Positions 13,901 to 28,900 of a stretch of 64,000 nucleotides of DNA are shown piece by piece. Each line of letters opens with the position of its first letter. Position 1 is the stretch's first letter. Source of the DNA: Glandiceps talaboti (Eukaryota; Hemichordata; Enteropneusta; Spengelidae); contig NC_135570.1 of NCBI RefSeq assembly GCF_964340395.1, positions 12,883,822-12,947,821 of the forward strand. The letters are read 5' to 3'. The notes under the pieces are model-generated. The model had not been told where the DNA came from and made no database searches. It saw nothing but the letters and a program-made list of their open reading frames with translations. The position numbers were made by a program, and so were the translations under genes.

Positions 13901-16900
13901 TACTATATTGTCCTGCTGGGTTGTGACTTTCGTTATGTACTTTTACCTCACGCAATTTATTCATTATTATATGATGTATAAATAAAGGTGTTATCAAATC
14001 CCTTATGCAAGAATCATTGTACTGTTTTCAGTAATTATACAAATGAACATTTCTACTCATGGCCAACACAGCTTTTTGAAAATTCGCTACCCCTCCATAT
14101 AATGCTGACTCTGTGAGTAAGAATTTTCATTTGTAACCATGAACAATCATTCATTCTCATATTTGTGTTAAATTCCCACCTTTGCCCATATTGGGAACCT
14201 TTCTGATGTTCATATGAATATCTCCTAATGGCAGACAAGTTTTGCAAGGAAAGCACAGCATAAACAGAGCGTTTGTCAAAAGACGGTGAGAAGCATGTAT
14301 AGTAATGATCAAAGCTGATCATTTGGGAATTTGAGGTTGTTATTTTACTTGCTAGAAGTGCAATCATTTTCCACCTAAATATAAAAAGCACTTTTACTGC
14401 CGAACACAGTAGGATTATATTGAGCAGTTAAAGTGATATTATCTATCAAGTTTTATCACGACCATTTCCAGAAGTCAAACAAGGAACAGTAATGTAGAAT
14501 GATGAGTTTATTCTTGATAAGATACGCAATTACCCACATTTGTATTGCAAATTTCCAACTCTCTGATAATGTATTTTAAACTCTTAGGGGTCATATTTAT
14601 AATAATGATAATAATACATGAACATCCCACCTGACAATATGTACTTGGTCAAGACAGGATGTCTACATGTCAGTCTAGAATCATTGTGATTTAGTAGTCT
14701 TTGTACTCCATTCTTTTCATCTTAATGTCAAACTTGAAAGTGTGTATGTAGCAAGACCTAAAAATCAATGTTGTTACTCTGCAGCCTAGACCAATCAGAA
14801 GAAAGTCATGTTGTATCAGCTGCTGTGGAGACATAATTAGCCATGTTGGGTCATACTAAATACATGATATGCTACAGGAGTCGTCGAGGTGTATTTTGAT
14901 GAAGAAAATTGGAATCAAAATCCTTTCCTCAGTCAAGGAGTTTATTTCTTTTTTGTCAATATAAAGTACTCTTGTTTTATTCTTCAGGTTTTGATGATAT
15001 CAAAGATGACATGTATGATCTGCAATCCCCCAAGAAACCACCAAGGGCAACTCCAGATGACACCTTTGATGTGGTAGGTGGTGAACGTATCTGTTAACAG
15101 AGAGAGAGAGTCCGGACAGGATAAATGAATGAGTGGTAACTGAGATAGTGCTGAGTGTGTATGTTTTGGTGTGAACACTTACTTCTGCTCTATGTTTAGT
15201 GTTGTACTGTTCAATTTGTAGAGTCATGTCCTGTCTGTTCGTATGTAGCAGTCTTACCTCTGTAGTCTTTTACTGTCTTGGCTATCTGACTGAGTTCTTA
15301 AACTCCATCCTCAGCACATACTAATACAAAACACTCCAGCCTAGTGATTTAAACCATTTGTCTCTATCCCATTGTCACTGTCATCGTCACCATCAACCAT
15401 CTTTCCCTCTTCTCTTGTTATCGTTCCACTTTCCCCTTCCCTTCACATCATTGTCAACTAATACCCAGGAACCCGCATTAGACCAGCTGGACAAACTGGA
15501 TACTTATGACCTTGAAGAACACATGGACACCTCTGAAGATCGAGTCACCATTGCCAAAGAGGTAACAAATCTTTGTGTCAAATCTGGCAATGAACACACC
15601 AATTTCTTCAACCCTTTTTTTTTGGCTAATTGATATTATTTTAGTATCAGTTTTATCCAGCACTCCCAATTATGAAATACCTTTTGCTTATTTTGGTTCC
15701 ATCTGCATGTAGACACCAAAAATTCTCTCTAAGCAAAATACACGGTTTGTATTCAATTCCTGCACAGTTTCACTAAATTTATATTTTGTTTTTCTCGCAG
15801 AGTTCTGTTACCTCTTATCATTTCTTACAGCAAAATGCATCTCTAATTTCAAATTTTTTAGAGATTTATTTCAAACAGGCATGATCAAATTTTTTATTTA
15901 TTTCTCCTACGTTTACCCTCCCCAGCTACAGGTATATTTATATATAAAAACAATTGTTAACATTCATTCTACTAACTCATTTTGCATAATTCAAAAAGAG
16001 TATTAACTTCTTCCTCCATCAGGATCTATTTATTATAACTTTCATAACTTCATAAATTTCTCTGCATTGTTATTAAACCTTGCCTACGCGCTTAATAGGA
16101 GCATGTCGAACTACAGGAAGAAATCAGCGAAGAAACTTTCCACCGAGAAAGTCGTACCGAGGTACCTTACAAGTAAATGCTAAATGTGCCCCTAAGTGCA
16201 TGAAAGAAAGTAACTTACAGTAACCAGCTTGTAAATGCTGACTCAAAAAGAAATCAACTAAAATGTTGTTTTTATGTTCATGTGTATGTTGTGAGTAATT
16301 GTTTCAATCAAGTTTGCTCTGTTATATATAAAATGATGTTGATTTTATTGCATTGTGAATGAAATATCATAACCGATATTTCAATGTCAAAGTTACTCTG
16401 CTTTATTAAGACAAAATGCACATGATATTTTTTGTCTTGTTCTGTTTATGTACTGATAATTGTCTGGATGTTTATATTTTTGTATTGTACGGTTAAAACA
16501 AAAAAGCATTTATTAGTTGTATTAAATACAGTGCAACCTTCGCTGTGCTTGTGGTTTAGTCCGGACATGATTGTCGTAGGTGTTGTGAATAATATCAGTG
16601 AATCAAACTGCATGTGAACAATGTTGATAGGTCAAATCAAAATCGATTGAGCTTTAATACTTTGAAGAATTTGCCAGCTTCCTTTAATAATCGCAATGTA
16701 CCATCGAAATGTGTCGTGAAAATATTGATCAGTAAAAACTGAGAAAAACGTGTGACTTTGTAAGACACATGGGTTATAGTTATATGGCACATGCTGATAA
16801 AATTCCCGTTACAGTGATTTCACATAGGCTTTTGAACCTGGAAGAACTCGCATATTACCTTGAATGTACATTTCATAATCACTTCAACCCCCAGTATATA

Positions 16901-19900
16901 ACATTGTCATTTTGTCACGAGCCTCAGTATCAAGACTACGCATCCAGAAAACTCTGTTAGCGTGTACAATTTCTATGTGTAGAAAGAGCTTCTTGTGTGA
17001 TACACAAAGAAACTTTATGGCTATTCAATACAAATAATTTTAGTGAAAATAATCATCGACAAATGAAGTCCATGAATGTGAATGATTCCTTCCTAGGGTT
17101 GTAATTTCTTCTGGGGGAGATTTTATGCTATGGCCCTTCTTACTTGCAGGTTCACACAGAGGTGACCACAAAGGAAGTCACACAGGTACTTGTTATTGTC
17201 ACTGTTTGTCATTACTCCTTGATCTTCAGACTTTCCTAAGATCAGCATAAATGACTCTTGTCTTGATAAAGTCCCTTGCATCTGAATCTCAACTTAACCC
17301 CAACCAGACCATGAACTTTTAAAGTCTGCATTTCGAGCCCAACCCATACCTCACCTACCACAGATAGTCTCAAACCTTGCAACTCAAACTTTACATCGAC
17401 ACTTATAAGCCAGCTCCTTCCACGGATAAAATCTTAAACTTCTGAGTGACATCTCCAGTTAAACGTTAACCCAGCCTTCCTTGAACATTTTCTCAAAGTT
17501 TGTGTGCCCTTTACTATTAGTCGATCACCTGCTACACTTTTTTAGTTCTTTTATCCAAAAGACAAAACATTGTCAGTTGAAATATTGTCATTATTACTTA
17601 ACATCAAATATTTGTATTACCAAGTTTGGTATTAATAGATGTCGTTGGAAAGTATATCGTGCCATGGTTAACATTGTCCCACTTTGAAAATGTTTGAAAA
17701 TGTTTATTAATGATTGAGTTAATTAATCGTACAAAAATTGCAGCTCGGGAATTCTTAAAACTTTGTTAACATCAGTAAATAAATGAAAACTAACACAGGT
17801 ATACAGTTCTTGGTATTGTGCAATCTACTCTTTCCAGATGACATATTTTTTCCCAAAAATAATCCCCAAATTCTTCAATTCAAGTGTAGCAGGTATCGTA
17901 ATCAGAGATTGTTACTCATAGCATACAAAATTTTATTTTAAGCATTTGAGAAAGTGAACTTTCATGTTCTGTGCCTTTTCTCATAACACAATACCTGTCT
18001 GCATGTAATTCACTGGAAATGAATCTTCATAGAACCCTGTTTTCTGATAAATGAATACGTCAGTGAACTTTAGAGTGAACCGTGTTCTGTCTGTGGTGAT
18101 GAAGTTTATTTTACCACTTTTTCTATCTTTACTTTCTCTCTATTGCACTCTTTCCTACTTTTTTCTTGTCTTTGTCGCTGTCCAGATTGAGAAAGTACAC
18201 GTACATCGTGAAGTAGTCGAAGATCTTTCATCAATATACAAAGATGTAAAGGTACAACAGGAATGCATGTACAAAATTGCATGACATGCATCGCTTATCG
18301 GAAATGCATGAAATTATTTTCTTGCATGTCTATCAATACTGTTACTTGCGTCAGCTGGTTACTGCCTTCTGTGAATTAAGTCTAAGTCAGCTAGAGCAGT
18401 GTAATTGAATGAAACAAACTCTTGTGTCTTATTAATTAATACTGATGTTCGGCTTGAATCTGCAAGTACCAGTTTGTTAAATTTTGTGGCTAAAAGACTC
18501 AATTTAATGCGTGGCCTTGCCTGAAATGTGTTTTGTATTAATAAGAGTTGCGTGCCAAAACTCGTATAGTGGCTTGCAAAGCTGCAGGTGTCTGAACAAC
18601 CACAAAGCTCACATGATGCTGAATGCTCCAACAGGTCACATCACTTTGTATACATGTATATGTGCAATGTCCAGGTTGTCTATGAGTAGAAACCTTCACT
18701 GTGCAAGACTTCTCCCAACTGTATGCTACTATTATCCCATCTCCTGTGCTTTTAATCTGTACTCCCAAGTGTCAAAAGCCATGTGCCTTCCTGGTGTTGT
18801 TTCTCTGCACACTATCGCAAACTGATACAAAAATTTTCCTATCACACATCAGCAGTCCTCAGTATTTTCAGCAGGAATGGCGAGGTTCTTTGCCAGCTGT
18901 ACTGAAATATTTCTGTAACTTTTGTACTACTATATCTTTTTTTTTCGTAAAAAAGAGGTGATTGTAGTAAAACAACAGAGACAGATAAACATCAGAGTAT
19001 CAGTATTTGATGTATCATATTGTGTTGTATTGCTGCTTGTATGCCAGAAAACATTTATGCATGTATGTATAAATACTGTGTACTGCATACTGTATAAATC
19101 CTCTCTTTGTTGCAGGCTTTATTAACAAGTAAGCTTTTGTTTCCTCTCTATCAGAGAAATGATATTTGTCAATTTTAAAAAGCTGTGTTTAAATGTTTGC
19201 ATGTTTTTATTCATTCTGTTTACCCATAGGAACCAGAAGAGATTCAAGTTGAACCAGAGGTACATTTAAATAACAATGTGCTTGTTTTCTGTCATGAAAA
19301 AATTCTCTCAGTAACTTTAACTTCTGTAATAATCTGATATTTCCTAAGAATGTTCAACTATGATCAGTTATTTGATGATGGTTTCTAAGCACATATTCTA
19401 TTGCAAAAGAGACGATAACGTCAAATGTGAGGTGTTTGGATCTCATATTTCATATCTTGTTGCATCTGCTTTTGCATCTGTGATATGGCCACTTCAAAGT
19501 TATCAATATTTTTATAGGCCATTATTTCTGGGCACTAGACGCATATGTCGGACACTAGCTGTCACCTCCATGCCTTTATGTCTGCTGTGGCTGATTCAAA
19601 ATTATGGTACTACTTTTGGAACACTCGTTCTGTGCACTATTTGTTTGACACTAGCTGTTAGACACTACCTTGTCATATCGGAATCTGCCTTTTCATCTGC
19701 TTATCCTTGTAAAATTTGAAACATCAACTTTAACAGCTTAACTTTCAAATCTGTGGACAAGATTATTGCCACACTGTAGCCTAGCTTGTCAGTATTCATA
19801 TTTTTGCTCTATTTTTCCATCCATTAATAATTTCATTTCTAATTTTCAAAGTATTGTTTGAGTACTCTGATTTATAACTTTCATTGAAGTATTGTTTGAA

Positions 19901-22900
19901 ATTGTTACTTCCTCTTCAATATAGGTGCAAGAAGAACCACAACCAGAACCAGAACCAGAAAGAGAGGTATGAGGATACCCTGACCTTTCAACTAATTCAC
20001 TTTTCTCTCCACACATTTAAGCTTTCTTCCCTTTGCACAGCAACATCCCTACACAATGAGGACATTCCTATTTGGACATTGTATGCAAACAGCACAGTAT
20101 CTGCTTATATCAAGTGCAACTGTATATAGGAAGGGTGCTATGGTTTCTTGATGTTATTTGAACAAACTTTTGCATTTTAATGAAGATTCTGTCACCAATT
20201 TTAACATACACTTCTACATTAACATTAAAAGTTGATCATACCCACCCACGTATCCCCCTGAAAACTATGCTATTCATTCTTAAACAAATCTGAGATTTCT
20301 TGCCCCTTCCCTTCTGCTAGTAATAATTAAAAGATTTCTTATATAGCAGCTTCTACTTATTGCAGGAATCTCCTGAAACAGTTGGAGAACCTGGGGAAGC
20401 TGAACCTTCAGAGGTATTCACAAATTGTACTCACACCACTGCTGTGTAACGTGCATGGCTTCTTGAATTCTTGGATTAATTTAACATTTCTTTTATATTT
20501 TACCTCAATGGCAAACACCATTGAAGTACACTGAAACTTTGCAAGAACAAACCCCTTTTTGAAGTCAAATTTTGTTTTTTGAAGAAAAAAATCAGCTGAC
20601 AGAATTTTCCCCCAAAATAGTGAACTATTTGTCGTGATTACCAACGCTGTTGATATCAAAAAAGAATAATTGTATAGTAGAGATTTCTTTTTTTTTCCAA
20701 ATAAAAAAGTGTATTTTTCAAAAGTTATTAAAAAGTAATATTTTTTTTTCTAAAATTCTTGTAGATGCACACAATATTATTGTTATGTTAACCAGAAACA
20801 GATAAAAAGAATTCGGTGGTTTCCTTTCACAGGTTTGTTCTCATGAGGTCTCAGTGTAGTTCGTTCCCATCAACATGTACCCAAATAGTTGACAGCAAGT
20901 TTTGCAGTTTTATTTTATATACATTGGAAAAATGGAAAAAAAAATGATGGAAATTGGGCATAATGCTCTGGATTCAAACTGAATTTAAAATTCAGTTTTT
21001 TGAACCGCTCATTCTATTGACCAGATCTTAATTTGCTAAGTGCTTTCAACAATTAAATATTTGCTGAATTTGCTTGTTAACACGGATGAATTCAAAAGGA
21101 TTTGCAGTTCAGTGAAGTGACTTATTGATACCATGCGTACACAATAACACTTCACCACTTACAAAGTTGGTCTTGAAAATTTAACCCTTAAAATGCCATT
21201 ACAGTGTTAGAGCTGTACCATTACAGAGAGGGGATTTTGGCCTTCAAGATCTTTTATGCTTTTGTCATATTTTCCTGCTACAGTTTTTGATAGAAATGTG
21301 TGCATAAGTATAAAAGCAAAGAAAAATTGATAGTATATATATGAAGTTTGGAGGTATTTATACAGGAAATGTAGACGCTGTAGTTGTGAGGAGAATATCA
21401 CTGCACCCCGTACTCTACATGGCGTTCCAAGGGTTAAGTCTTGAATACGTCAGATTCCAGTTACCAACAGGGCAATCATTTTCATGTCACAAGATGGCAT
21501 GGTCGATATTGAAAAGACAGTAGTACATAAAGACAGTACATAAAGTAGTCAACAAACTGATTTTAAACTCCACTGTAAATATCCTAAAATAAAAGTCATC
21601 AGAAACAAAGTAAACAGAATCTTATGACTGATTTAGAATGCCTTCAACTTTCATGTGAAACATTGGGAAATTGTGTATTTTTTGCAAAGGAGGCTATGTA
21701 GCATGTAACTATTCTGGTCCAAAAGCTGCTTCTGAACAGCACTCCTCGTGGCAAAACTATGAAATCTTTTGTCTTTCTGACAACTGGAATATGGCATAAT
21801 TAATTTTAGTTCAGCACAATACAACACCACACATTCTTAGAGTTAGATTCTGTTACAGGAACCAGAACCAGAACCTGAAGAACAACCAGAGCCCGAACCT
21901 GACCTTGATGAAGTTGATGAACATGAACGACAACTAACCGAGTCATGGGAAGTCGTTCGGGGAGCTGAGGTAACGAATAAATAACATTATACAGATTTCC
22001 TTATTTCTAGTATTTTATATTATAAAAAAAGATGGAAACAGTGCATATGACAGCTAGAGTTATAACACTATTCTTCAATAAATATTGATATTTTTTTACA
22101 AACTCCTATTTCTGAAAATTAAAATTCATGCAATGAAGAAGGTTGAAGTTGATACCCGGCCTCAGATGTCCTGTTTTCATCTTTTCATCTTTTCATCTAA
22201 CTTGCGTTCATGTTCTAAATTTAACCATAGAAGTGGTAACGTTTCTGACTTTTCTTACCTAGGAATCCAAGGAAGAGTTGCTTGGTGCTATGGCAGCTCC
22301 CGAGGTAAACATCCTTTATTCGTAATAATCGATTAATTTTCTTCAGTTTTTCCTTTTTGGTCTGACTAGCAATTTTCATTGGTGTGTGGATATTAACATC
22401 TTTGTCAACCGTACCTTCCGGGCAGGATGAAGATGAACAAGAAGATGAAGATTGGGAGATAGTTGATGCAGAGGGAGAAGAGGTAATGATAAATGTACAC
22501 ATACTGATTTCTCTCTAAATCTCTGTGTACCTCTTCTCACCTCTTGGTGCATCTCTAAACCTTAATTGCTTCTTATTTTTCAGGATGTTGACGAAGACAT
22601 AATGGAAAAAATGGAAGAGGTAATACCCTCATGTTTTCCTTGAATTGTTGCTGTATTTTTTTGCTCTTCTTTTCGTCCTCCAACTTTTGTATCTTCAGCT
22701 CAATTCTAACTTAATCCATAATTTCTGATATTGATAGGAAACACCAGAGAAAGAAAAAATTGTGTCTTTTGAAGAGGAGCACTATGAAACACGTAGAGAG
22801 GTATAACTTTGTATCCTTCAAACTAAAATTCTGGCATTTCTTAATTATAATCTTTTAATTTTTTTAATTTATATTTCAGAAGTATACTCATAACATGTGC

Positions 22901-25900
22901 TAACCATACTTCTTTTTCTATCACCCCTTAATTATTTTCAGGTCAAACAAGAAATAGTGATAACAGAATCATACCATAAGGTAGCTTCGAAATACCTTGT
23001 TTTTGATGTTGTCATTGTGTATGCATGATCTTATTGATGTTCTCTTGAAAGTAGTAATTAGTTGATGAATACTGTTAATTTTTAAGTGATGCAAGTCAAG
23101 GTTGTGATTTATTGACAGTTTTAGTAGTATTTATAGAATTTGACTTGATGTGGTTGTGCTTATTGATGCACACATTTGTTGGTGTTCATGTGGCACACAT
23201 AACATCAATATGTAAAGTAGACAATGTTCATGTCGGTTTTTGTCATAGCACGAGGTTAGCATTTAACCCCATCCAGATTGATTCTTAAATATTTCACACC
23301 TAAACTCTTGTTGTTGAACAGCATTGGGCAGATGGTCAATGTTATATTATTTTGTAAAGTTTCAACCCAATTAATACATGATGTGACATACATTTCATTT
23401 CACTTTCACGCCACACATTTTACACAGGAATACCATGAAGAACTTGAAACACCTGGAGAACCAGACCTAACATCAGAGGTACCATACCATTTAGTGTTTG
23501 GTGTATACATGAATTGACTGTATGCATGGTTTTGTGTTTGAAATACTGGTAGTCATATCAGTATTTGTCATGTTGCATTTGTTGTGATGATTTTTAGTAC
23601 TGTTTATGTCTAGCTCAATGATTGTGTACCAATTAGTTGCTTCATCTTTAAAACTTGCAACAACTACTCTCCTTAAAAAAAAGGAGGCGAAAGAGTTTGC
23701 AAGGGGTCAACAATGTCAAATATATATATGTTCATCATGTGAAATATTTTGTGATCGCTAAGTGCAGTTTCCTTGTCTGCATGTAATATTATATATATTG
23801 TTTTGACACTGTATTCTTAAAACAGTTTTTCAGGTAGTTTACCTTCAACATGGTTGAATTGTATTTGTATAATGTTTTGATATACGAATGGTCTGGTATT
23901 ATACTAGGCTAATTTCACAATTTGAGCATGTCCCTCACAGGAGAGGGAAACTGAAAATTTTCCTTGTTTGTTCTCTAAAATTCTATCTGTAGGATGTCAC
24001 ACCAGAAGTTGAACATGCGCCAGATGACTATCTTGGACCAGCAGAGGTACTTTGTGTTTTAGTCACAGTCTTAAAGTCATGCATTAAGTTTCACATTTGC
24101 TTTATGTTTCAGCATTTGTTTACAGTATATATACAAATTGTCTTATGCTATTTTAAGATCATTATGACCATGTATCAGTTAATGCTTTTTATCCCTGCAG
24201 TCATTATCCCTCAGTACATTGTATGTTATGCCTTGTTAGTGTTTTGGTTTACACCAAAACTGTGTACCTATGTTGTCACTTGTCTTGTATTTTATGAAAA
24301 TGCACAATGCTTGCCACAGTGAATTAGATTAACCTTACACAGTCTGAATTTTGTATCATGTTCACCACGTAACACCATATAAACCAGCAAAATAAATAAT
24401 ACTGACATAAACTTACACCGATAATTGCCTGCATAGTGTTCATTCTATCTAGTTTTTAAGTGATCTATTACACATTTGTCAACTTTAAGATGCACAATAT
24501 GATCTTCATGTTAAAGGTAAACTTTGTCTCCATTAACAAATTGAGCACTTTTCTCACTAACTTCAAATACTCAGGTTCCTGTTGAGATAGCAATCAGTAA
24601 AGAAAGTCCTACCACGCCTGAGGCCTTCATTGAGGTATGCACTAACTTGAACACACATCACCCCAGATTTAATGACATTACACACCATCAGTCTAAAGTA
24701 ACATTAATACTTACCAACACAAAAATTTTCAAACTTAAGTTGTTGTTGTTGTGGTTATCATGTTTCCAACATATACTACAAATTGTTCACCATGAAGAAT
24801 ATATTGAGAAAAAATATGAAAGGAAACTGAGTTAAGTATTTTATATTTGCAATTTACATGAAAGTCATCTCCGAAGTGAATATTTGTCACTGCGATTATA
24901 GAGCACTTGGAAACCTATCATTCATTTCTGTACATTTATTCCTGTGTTCCATGTGGAAATCAATTTACTGACATTATGAATTTGATAACAAATTCCCTAT
25001 TAGATTGCATTAATACCATTAAGCACTGTTATAAATGTAACATTCTATCCACACATCATTCTGCACTTGCTATTTTGTGTTCAAAAGTGTCTTCTACCCA
25101 TTCCGATTTATAGGAAAGAATTGAAAGGGTAGAAATTGCTATTGGACCTGTTGCTACATCGGAAGATGAACAAGCAGAATATCCTCAAGAGGTATGCCTT
25201 TAGTCCTAGTAAATGGCATGCTATCTGTTGTCAATTTGTGATGTTTGTTCATTGTTGGTTTCTCTTTGAGTATAGCCTGTTTTCCTTTTCAGGAACTTTA
25301 CTCTCAAGTTTTATGAATGTATGACTAATGTTCATTCCTCCTACTGTGTATAGGTGGAGATCTATAGGGAGCAAGACAGTACGTTGCAGAGCACTGCAGT
25401 GTACTCTGTCGAGTCTGTTGCTCCTATTGAATCTCCCCCAATTGTTGATTTAGACAAAATTGATGATTCTAAGGTTGAAAAATCTGAATTTGAGCCTGAG
25501 GAGGCACTTGATGAGAAAATTGTGGGTAGTGGGTCAGATAAAGAATATGATGTTGGGGATCAAATTACAATAGATTCAGAATCAGTTCAACCTTCTCAAA
25601 GTGAAACTACTTCAAGCGAAGAGCTACACAAAGAAGAGAAACCTTTTGAGCTTTCAGAGGAGACCGAACCACTTCTTGAATCTACATCAACCGAACAATT
25701 ACTAGAAGCTGAAGTTGACATGCAGGAACAAGTTAGCAGAGATACAGCTGAAACTCCAATCTTGACAGATGCTGATAGTCAGCAGGAGTTAGAAACAAAA
25801 ATTGAAGTTGAGGTAGATTCATCAGTTGAAGCCAAAATTGTTTGTGAAACACAGGAATATCAACCTGAACCGGCAGACAAAGAGCTGTTAAAACCAACAC

Positions 25901-28900
25901 TGATATCTACTGTACAGATTCATAAACTTGAAGTTAGCATTTCAGAAAGTGAAGCTCCAAGGCAACATGATGAAATGACACATGATACCAAAGAAGAACA
26001 TACAGTTATTGACCATTCAATTCTAACCTTAACACGACACGAACCTGAGCAAATGGTGTGTGTGGAACCTCAAATGCAAGAACAAGCAGTGGCTTCTGCT
26101 GATGTTGAGCCATCCGTGATAGAAGCCATTGTTGTTGAACCAGATGTTCAATCATCAAAGGAAGTAGACACTGCAGAAGTTGCACCTACTGAAGAGGTTA
26201 TTGAGCCTTCAGAGGAAACTACAGTACAGGCAGTAATAGAATCTGCCGATGTTGAACAGGATATGATACTGACAGAAACGGTAGAGGAATATGAAAAGGA
26301 AGCTAAAGAAGTCACTTCTGAACCAGATGCTGAACCATCAGAAGAGCCAGACTCTACACAATCTGCACCCACTGAAGAGGTTATTGAGCCGTCAGAGGAA
26401 ATAGCAGTAGAAGCTGCAACAAAAGAGACTGATGTTGAGCTAGACATAAAACCCACAGAGGAGGCAGAGGAATTAATCAAGGACACTGAAGAATTCTCTC
26501 CTGTTGAACCATCAGAAGAAGTTGACATTGCAGAAGCTGTGCCTGCTGAAGAGTTTATTGAGCCCACAGGGGAAACAGCTGTAAAAACATATACAGAAGC
26601 CATTGATGTTGAACTAGACATAAAACCCTCAGAAGACCCTGAAGCAGTGGAAAGAGACACTGATGATGTCATTCCTGTTCAACTCGATGTTGAACCTGCT
26701 GAGCCTATGGACACTGCAGAAACTGCACCTACTGAAGAGGTTATTGAGTCTTCAGAGGAAACACCAGCAGAAGTGACAAAGGAAAAGGTTGATGATGAAC
26801 CACAAGAAACAGAAGCCATTGATGTTGAACCAGACATAACACCTACTGAAGAGCGAGAAGATCTGGAAAAAGACACTGAAGATGTCATTCCTATCGAACC
26901 TGATGTTGAACCATCAGAAAAACTAGACAGTGTAGAAGCTGCTACTGAAGAGGCTATTGAGCCCTCTGAGGAAAAAGTAGTAGAAGCAGTAACAACAGAA
27001 GCTGATGTTGAACAAGATATAAAACTCATACAAGAAGTAGAGAAATTGCCTCAGGAAACTGAAGAAGTCACTCCTGTGGAACTTGATATTGAGCCGTCAG
27101 AGGAAAAAGACATTGCAGAGGTTGCACCTACTGAAGAAGTTATTGAACCAGACACAAAACTATTAGAGGAGCCTGAAGGGGTTGAAATAGATACCGAAGT
27201 CACTCCTGTTCAACCTGATGTACCATCAGAAGAACTAGACACTGAAGAGATGATTGAGCCCACAGCGGAAACAGCAGTAGAGGCAGTAACAGTAGTGCTT
27301 GATGTTGAACCAGACATAGCACTGACAGAAGGGCCTGAAGAGGAGGACAAAGTCACTCCTATTGAACCTGATGTGGAGCCACCAGTGGAATCAGAAATTG
27401 TGGAATCTGCAAGTACTGAAGAGGTTATTGAGGCCTCTGAGGAAACAGTAATACAAGTAGCACCAGCAGAGGCTGACATTGAACCACCAGAAACAGAAAC
27501 TGTTGTTGTTGTTGCAACAGACCTAAAACCATCTGAGGAGCCGGAAGAGGTTGAAGAAGTCACACCCATTGAACCTGATGTTGAACCACCAGAAAAACCA
27601 GACAGTGTTGAAGCTGTTCTTACTGAAGAAGTCATTGAACCTGCAGAGGAAATACCAGCAGAGGTATCAACAGAAGAGGCTGATGTTGAACCACACATAA
27701 CAGAAGCTACTGATGCTGAACCAGACATAGCACCCTCTGAAGAACCAGAAGAAGTGCCAAAAGACACTGCACCTGTTGAACCATCAGAGAAACAAGATAT
27801 TAAAGAAGCTGTACCTACTGAAGTGGGCATTGAACCCTCAGATGAAACAGCATTAGATGCAGCAGCAGAAGAGGCTGATGTTGAACCACAAGTAACAGAA
27901 GCTGTCAGTGTTAAGCCAGACATAACATCCTCAGAAGAAATTGATAAAGACACTGAACCTTTTGAACCGGTCATTGAACTACCAGGGGAACAGGATATTG
28001 TAGAAGCTGTACCATCTGAAGAGGTTATGGAGCCCTTAGAGAAAACTCCAGCAGAGGCAGCAACAGAAGAGGTTGATCTTGAACCACAAGTAACAGAAGC
28101 TATGGATGTTGAACCAGACATAACACCCTCAAAAGAACTAGAAGTGCCTAAAGACACTGCACCTGTTGAACCTGATGTTGAACCATTAGAGGAACAAGAA
28201 ATTGTAGAAGCTGTACCTGCTGAAGAGGTCATTGCTCCTTCAGAGGAAACACCAGCAGAGGCAGCCATAGAAGAGCCTGATGTTCAACCACAAGTAGCAG
28301 AAGCTATTGATGTTGAACCAGACATAACTCTGTCAGACAAAGTGACTAAAGACACTGAGATAGTTGAACCATCAGTGGAACAAGATATGATAGAAACTGT
28401 ACTGACTGAAGAGGTCATTGAGTTCTCAGAGGAAACACCAGCAGAAACAGCAAGGAAAGAAGCTGATGTTGAACCACAAATAACAGAAGCTATTGATGGT
28501 GAACCACAAATAACCCCCACTGAAGAACTAGAAGACGTACCAACGGACATTGAATCTGATAAAGCTGATGTTGAACCATCAAAGGAATGGGGTATTGTAG
28601 AAGCTGTGCCTGCTGAAGAGGTCATTGAGCCCTCAGAGGAAACGCCAGCAGAAGCAGCAATAGAAGAGGCTGGTGTTGAACCACAAATAACAGAAGCTAT
28701 CGATGTTGAACCAGAAATAACACCATCTGAAGAACCAGAAGATGTGCCTAAAGACACTGAACCTGTTGAACCTCATGTTGAACTATCAGAGGACCAAGAT
28801 ATTGTAGAAGTTATACCCGCTGAAGAGGTCATTCAGCGCTCAGAGGAAACACCAGCAGAGGCCACAACAGAAGAGGCTGATGGTGAACCACAAATAGCAG

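Noticed and set aside
14880-14890. CTACAG followed by GAGTCGTCGAG and GTGTAT
   Set aside because: 11 nt does not fit the phase 1-1 context between the exons at 13400 and 14988.
19117-19129. GTTGCAG acceptor followed by GCTTTATTAACAA and GTAAGC
   Set aside because: 13 nt would break the phase-0 chain, and the hydrophobic peptide does not fit. Probably a decoy.
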